Of a stretch of 8,816 nucleotides of DNA, positions 6,865 through 8,816 are shown in pieces. Positions within the stretch are counted from its first letter, which is position 1. Each line of letters opens with the position of its first letter. Where the stretch lies: positions 1 to 8,816 of the forward strand of contig JAGTVF010000281.1 in the NCBI GenBank assembly GCA_018224315.1. The letters are read 5' to 3'. Source of the DNA: Desulfobacterales bacterium (GTDB taxonomy: Bacteria > Desulfobacterota > Desulfobacteria > Desulfobacterales > Desulfosalsimonadaceae). The position numbers and the translations under genes are program-made. The notes under the pieces are model-generated. The model searched no databases. It had not been told where the DNA came from and saw only the letters and a program-made list of their open reading frames with translations.

Positions 6865-7488
6865 TTATTTGTTTTTCAGGCTTGCAGCTTTTTTCCCGGC
6901 CCGGAATATGTTTTTGTACGCCCCGCAACGGCAAAGATTGCCGGACACTGCTGTGCGGATTTCATCTGTGCCGGGATCGGGGTTTTTGCGCAGAAGGCCT
7001 TCCACGGACATGATCTGGCCGGGGGTACAGTAGCCGCACTGGTAGGCGTCTTCTTCCAGAAACGCGGTCTGCACGGGACCGAGTTGTTCGCCGTCCATCA
7101 GGCCCTCCACTGTGGTGATTTTGCGGCCCTCGGCTTCCACCGCAAGGGTCATGCAGGCGTATCTGGGGATATTGTCGATAAGAACCGTGCATGCGCCGCA
7201 TTCGCCCCGGCTGCAGCCTTCTTTTGTGCCGGTCAGGCCGATCACCTCTCGCAGAACATAGAGCAGGCTCCATCGGGGTTCTGCCAGGACTTCCTGTTTT
7301 GCGCCGTTGACATGCAGGCGGATTTTTACCGTGTTTTCGGCAGGAATCATCTTTTCCGGCGGCGCCGGCTCCGGCCGGGCGGCCATGGCCACGCCGGCAA
7401 AGGATGCGCCCACGGCCCCTGTGCCGATGATCTGCATAAATCCACGGCGTGTGACCCCGCCACCGGGTTTTTTTTCATCATAATGCAT
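6865..7488 (-). CDS. Tat-exported 2Fe-2S subunit of molybdenum hydroxylase (PaoA-like)
   Basis: A 207-residue electron-transfer subunit with two 2Fe-2S clusters. A twin-arginine signal is clear: TRRGFMQIIG (13-22) followed by a Gly/Ala-rich hydrophobic stretch to AGVAMA (31-36), with cleavage likely near 36-37. The mature part starts at about 52 with a ferredoxin-like domain: C92, C97, C100 and C112 in the order CxxxxCGxC...C. The helical second domain has CGYC (C151, C154) and CRC (C186, C188). This matches PaoA/YagT, which also carries a Tat signal; cytoplasmic relatives (CoxS, HcrC, XdhC-type small subunits) do not. The frame stays open for 20 further codons to 7548, but ATG 7488 has GGAGG at 5 bases and places the RR motif at the normal distance. 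It is the first gene of the operon and ends 9 bp before the catalytic subunit. The signal must carry the whole folded complex to the periplasm. Confidence 0.93.
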   Translation of the reverse strand: MHYDEKKPGGGVTRRGFMQIIGTGAVGASFAGVAMAARPEPAPPEKMIPAENTVKIRLHVNGAKQEVLAEPRWSLLYVLREVIGLTGTKEGCSRGECGACTVLIDNIPRYACMTLAVEAEGRKITTVEGLMDGEQLGPVQTAFLEEDAYQCGYCTPGQIMSVEGLLRKNPDPGTDEIRTAVSGNLCRCGAYKNIFRAGKKAASLKNK

Positions 7489-7493
7489 ATACA

Positions 7494-7498
7494 CCTCC
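7494..7498 (-). promoter_or_regulatory. Ribosome binding site deciding the 2Fe-2S subunit start
   Basis: On the minus strand GGAGG is followed by TGTAT and the ATG at 7488. This strong Shine-Dalgarno sequence with a 5-base spacer selects this ATG over the upstream in-frame ATG at 7548, which would precede the Tat signal with 20 unrelated residues. Confidence 0.75.
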
Positions 7499-7586
7499 GT
7501 GCCGGGCTGTCTTGATGACCATTGTTTTTTGGTGGAAAAATGAAGCAACAGGTTGATTTGTAGATCTATAGCGCATTTCCTGGTGC

Positions 7587-7613
7587 CGCGAAAATACAGG
7601 ATAACCCCTATTT
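7587..7613 (+). promoter_or_regulatory. Possible sigma-32-type (heat shock) promoter for ftsH
   Basis: CGCGAAA (7587-7593; 5 of 7 to the CTTGAAA -35 consensus) is followed after 11 bases by CCCCTATTT (7605-7613), which resembles the CCCCATnT -10 consensus. FtsH is a classical heat-shock gene in proteobacteria, which makes the match plausible. It would give a leader of about 120 nt. The match is partial and the organism is unknown, so this is only a candidate. Confidence 0.28.
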
Positions 7614-7635
7614 AATGCTTCCCGGGACAGTAGAG

Positions 7636-7651
7636 AAGCGATGCATTGCTT
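7636..7651. promoter_or_regulatory. Imperfect 16-bp palindrome, candidate operator
   Basis: The sequence AAGCGATGCATTGCTT pairs at 7 of its 8 symmetric positions; only 7640/7647 mismatch. It lies mid-way in the divergent intergenic region, where a dimeric regulator could control either or both transcripts. No regulator gene is encoded in the window to pair with it. Confidence 0.3.
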
Positions 7652-7702
7652 GCTGTTCGGGGATGAAATTGCTAAATTCAAAACATGTTATTGACTATTT
7701 AA

Positions 7703-7719
7703 CCCCGATTTGGCCGGGG
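7703..7719 (+). repeat. Short inverted repeat in the ftsH leader
   Basis: CCCCG (7703-7707) and CGGGG (7715-7719) form a 5-bp GC stem with a 7-base loop, ending 14 bases before the ftsH AAGGAG. In a transcript from the candidate upstream promoter it would sit next to the ribosome binding site. No U-tract follows, so it is not a typical intrinsic terminator. Confidence 0.35.
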
Positions 7720-7744
7720 CTGAAACGGCCCACAAGGAGAAGCC

Positions 7745-8816
7745 ATGCAGCAGCAGACAGGAAAAGACCAAAACCCGCATCAGCCAAACCGGAACGGCAA
7801 TGGCCCGCAGTTTACAAGCCCCTGGTATGCCAGTCAGAACTATACCTATCATCTCTGGATTGTCATGATTTTGATGCTGGCCCTTTTTGGCTGGAGCCTT
7901 TACATGTCCGGAAAGGGGCCCGAAAAGATCAGCTACACCACCTTTCTTTCCCAGCTGGATCAGGACAATGTGGCCCAGGTGACCGTACAGGGCGACGAAA
8001 TCCGGGGAAGCCTGAAAGAGGCCGCGGAAAAAACTTCCGGCCGCCAGGATCAAACCTATGAAAAATTCATCACATATTTCCCACCGTTTGGTGACGATGA
8101 CCTGATGGCGGCCCTTGACGCCAATGATGTGGAGGTCACAGCAGTGCCCGAGCCGGATACGAACTGGGGGTATCTGATCGTCACCCTGCTGCCGTTTGTG
8201 ATTCTCATTGGTTTGATTTATTCCCAGTACAGGCGTTTCCAGGGCCAGGGCGGCGAAGGCCTGTTTTCCATCGGGCAGAACCGTGCCCGGCTGTATCAAC
8301 GCAGTCAGGAGTCCACCCGATTTGACGATGTGGCAGGCGCCCAGGGCGCAAAAACAGAGCTGCACGAACTGGTTGCGTTTTTAAAGGACCCGGGCAAAAT
8401 CCGGGAACTGGGCGCGGAAGTGCCCAAGGGGGTGATGCTGGTGGGACCGCCGGGAACCGGCAAGACCCTGCTGGCCCGGGCTGTGGCCGGAGAGGCGGAC
8501 GTGCCCTTTTTTTCCATCACCGGATCGGATTTCATGGAGATGTTTGTGGGGGTGGGGGCCAAACGGGTGCGCAGCCTGTTTCAGGACGCCAAGAAAAACG
8601 CTCCGGCCATTATTTTCATCGATGAAATCGATGCCATCGGCCGCCGCAGGGGTGCCGGCCTGGGCGGGGGCCACGATGAACGCGAGCAGACATTAAATCA
8701 GCTGCTCTCTGAGCTCGACGGATTTGAAGAAAGCCAGAGCGTGATCGTTATGACCGCCACAAACCGACCGGATGTGCTGGATCCCGCACTGATGCGCCCG
8801 GGCCGGTTTGACCGCC
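7745..8816 (+). CDS. ftsH: ATP-dependent zinc metalloprotease FtsH, N-terminal part (3' end outside window)
   Basis: The first 357 codons of FtsH, the membrane-anchored AAA+ protease that degrades misassembled membrane proteins and selected cytoplasmic regulators. The frame runs off the right edge, so the HEXXH protease domain is not seen. Visible: a 36-residue polar Gln/Asn/Pro-rich N-terminus, TM1 (about 37-55), a periplasmic FtsH_ext domain (about 60-138), TM2 (about 142-160) and a linker. The AAA+ module starts at [10 protein letters not shown] (191-200) and has Walker A GPPGTGKT (234-241), pore loop MFVGVG (266-271), Walker B IIFIDEID (289-296) and [20 protein letters not shown] (338-357), whose R351 and R354 are the expected arginine fingers. 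The ATG at 7745 follows AAGGAG (7734-7739) at a good distance. E. coli FtsH has almost no residues before TM1, so the N-terminal extension is unusual relative to it. The gene is divergent from the oxidoreductase operon and probably independent of it. Confidence 0.96.
   Translation, partial: MQQQTGKDQNPHQPNRNGNGPQFTSPWYASQNYTYHLWIVMILMLALFGWSLYMSGKGPEKISYTTFLSQLDQDNVAQVTVQGDEIRGSLKEAAEKTSGRQDQTYEKFITYFPPFGDDDLMAALDANDVEVTAVPEPDTNWGYLIVTLLPFVILIGLIYSQYRRFQGQGGEGLFSIGQNRARLYQRSQESTRFDDVAGAQGAKTELHELVAFLKDPGKIRELGAEVPKGVMLVGPPGTGKTLLARAVAGEADVPFFSITGSDFMEMFVGVGAKRVRSLFQDAKKNAPAIIFIDEIDAIGRRRGAGLGGGHDEREQTLNQLLSELDGFEESQSVIVMTATNRPDVLDPALMRPGRFDR

Larger units (their letters stand above)
7489..7744. 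other. Divergent intergenic region between the oxidoreductase operon and ftsH
   Basis: This 256-bp stretch between two divergent starts should hold the promoters for both. It is more AT-rich than the flanking genes. It contains a 16-bp imperfect palindrome (7636-7651), a CCCCG/CGGGG inverted repeat (7703-7719) and two CCCC-T/A-rich boxes (7605 and 7703). No convincing sigma-70 pair was found on either strand, and no sigma-54 GG-N10-GC element with correct spacing was found. An open frame starting at 7615 on the + strand runs into ftsH in another frame and shows no family features. Confidence 0.7.

Noticed and set aside
3547..7488. Annotation as 4-hydroxybenzoyl-CoA reductase
   Set aside because: The extra Cys cluster fits, but a Tat signal on the 2Fe-2S subunit implies a periplasmic enzyme, where CoA thioesters would not be available.
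6865..7548. Longer 2Fe-2S subunit start at ATG 7548 (227 aa)
   Set aside because: ATG 7488 has GGAGG at ideal spacing and gives a normal Tat signal; the longer form puts 20 unrelated residues before it.
7565..7595. Possible sigma-54 promoter on the minus strand (GGCAC...TGC)
   Set aside because: The GG to GC spacing is one base too long; sigma-54 elements do not tolerate this.
7615..8061. A 148-codon open frame on the + strand starting in the intergenic region
   Set aside because: It overlaps the start of ftsH in a different frame, has no recognisable features, and most of its length is an ftsH shadow.

Overview
The window looks like the chromosome of a Gram-negative bacterium of fairly high GC content (I estimate high 50s percent; not computed). 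It is densely packed: genes overlap or sit a few bases apart. A Tat-exported molybdenum hydroxylase, a CTP-type molybdenum cofactor maturation pair, a ComB-like protein and a long-N-terminus FtsH together would suit a deltaproteobacterial (Desulfobacterota-like) anaerobe. That placement is an inference from gene content and style, not proof.

Region 1 (3-2152, + strand) is a tight run of four genes. It holds the end of an ADP-ribosylglycohydrolase, a 72-residue Gln-rich protein of unknown function, a cation diffusion facilitator (CDF) metal transporter and a ComB-like (2-phosphosulfolactate phosphatase family) protein. Gaps are 6 bp and 1 bp, and one junction overlaps by 20 bp, so they are probably co-transcribed. 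No shared pathway is obvious.

Region 2 (2154-7488, - strand) is the main unit: a five-gene operon for a periplasmic molybdo-flavo-iron-sulfur oxidoreductase of the xanthine oxidase family. In transcription order (7488 down to 2154) it encodes a Tat-exported subunit with two 2Fe-2S clusters, a molybdopterin catalytic subunit, an FAD subunit with four extra cysteines that probably bind a 4Fe-4S cluster, an XdhC-type cofactor insertion chaperone, and a MocA-type cytidylyltransferase. It resembles the E. coli PaoABCD (YagTSRQ) periplasmic aldehyde oxidoreductase, but the catalytic and FAD genes are swapped and a dedicated mocA is added. MocA would convert Mo-molybdopterin to the cytosine dinucleotide form, XdhC would hand it to the catalytic subunit, and the folded trimer would leave through Tat on the one signal peptide. 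xdhC and mocA overlap by 89 bp, with a tandem AGG-AGG at the junction that doubles as the mocA Shine-Dalgarno sequence.

The two units converge with a single base between stop codons (2152/2154).

Region 3 (7489-8816) is a 256-bp divergent intergenic region with a near-palindrome and a possible heat-shock-type promoter. It is followed by the first 357 codons of ftsH on the + strand, which runs off the window. No tRNA, rRNA, CRISPR array, insertion sequence or attachment site was seen.
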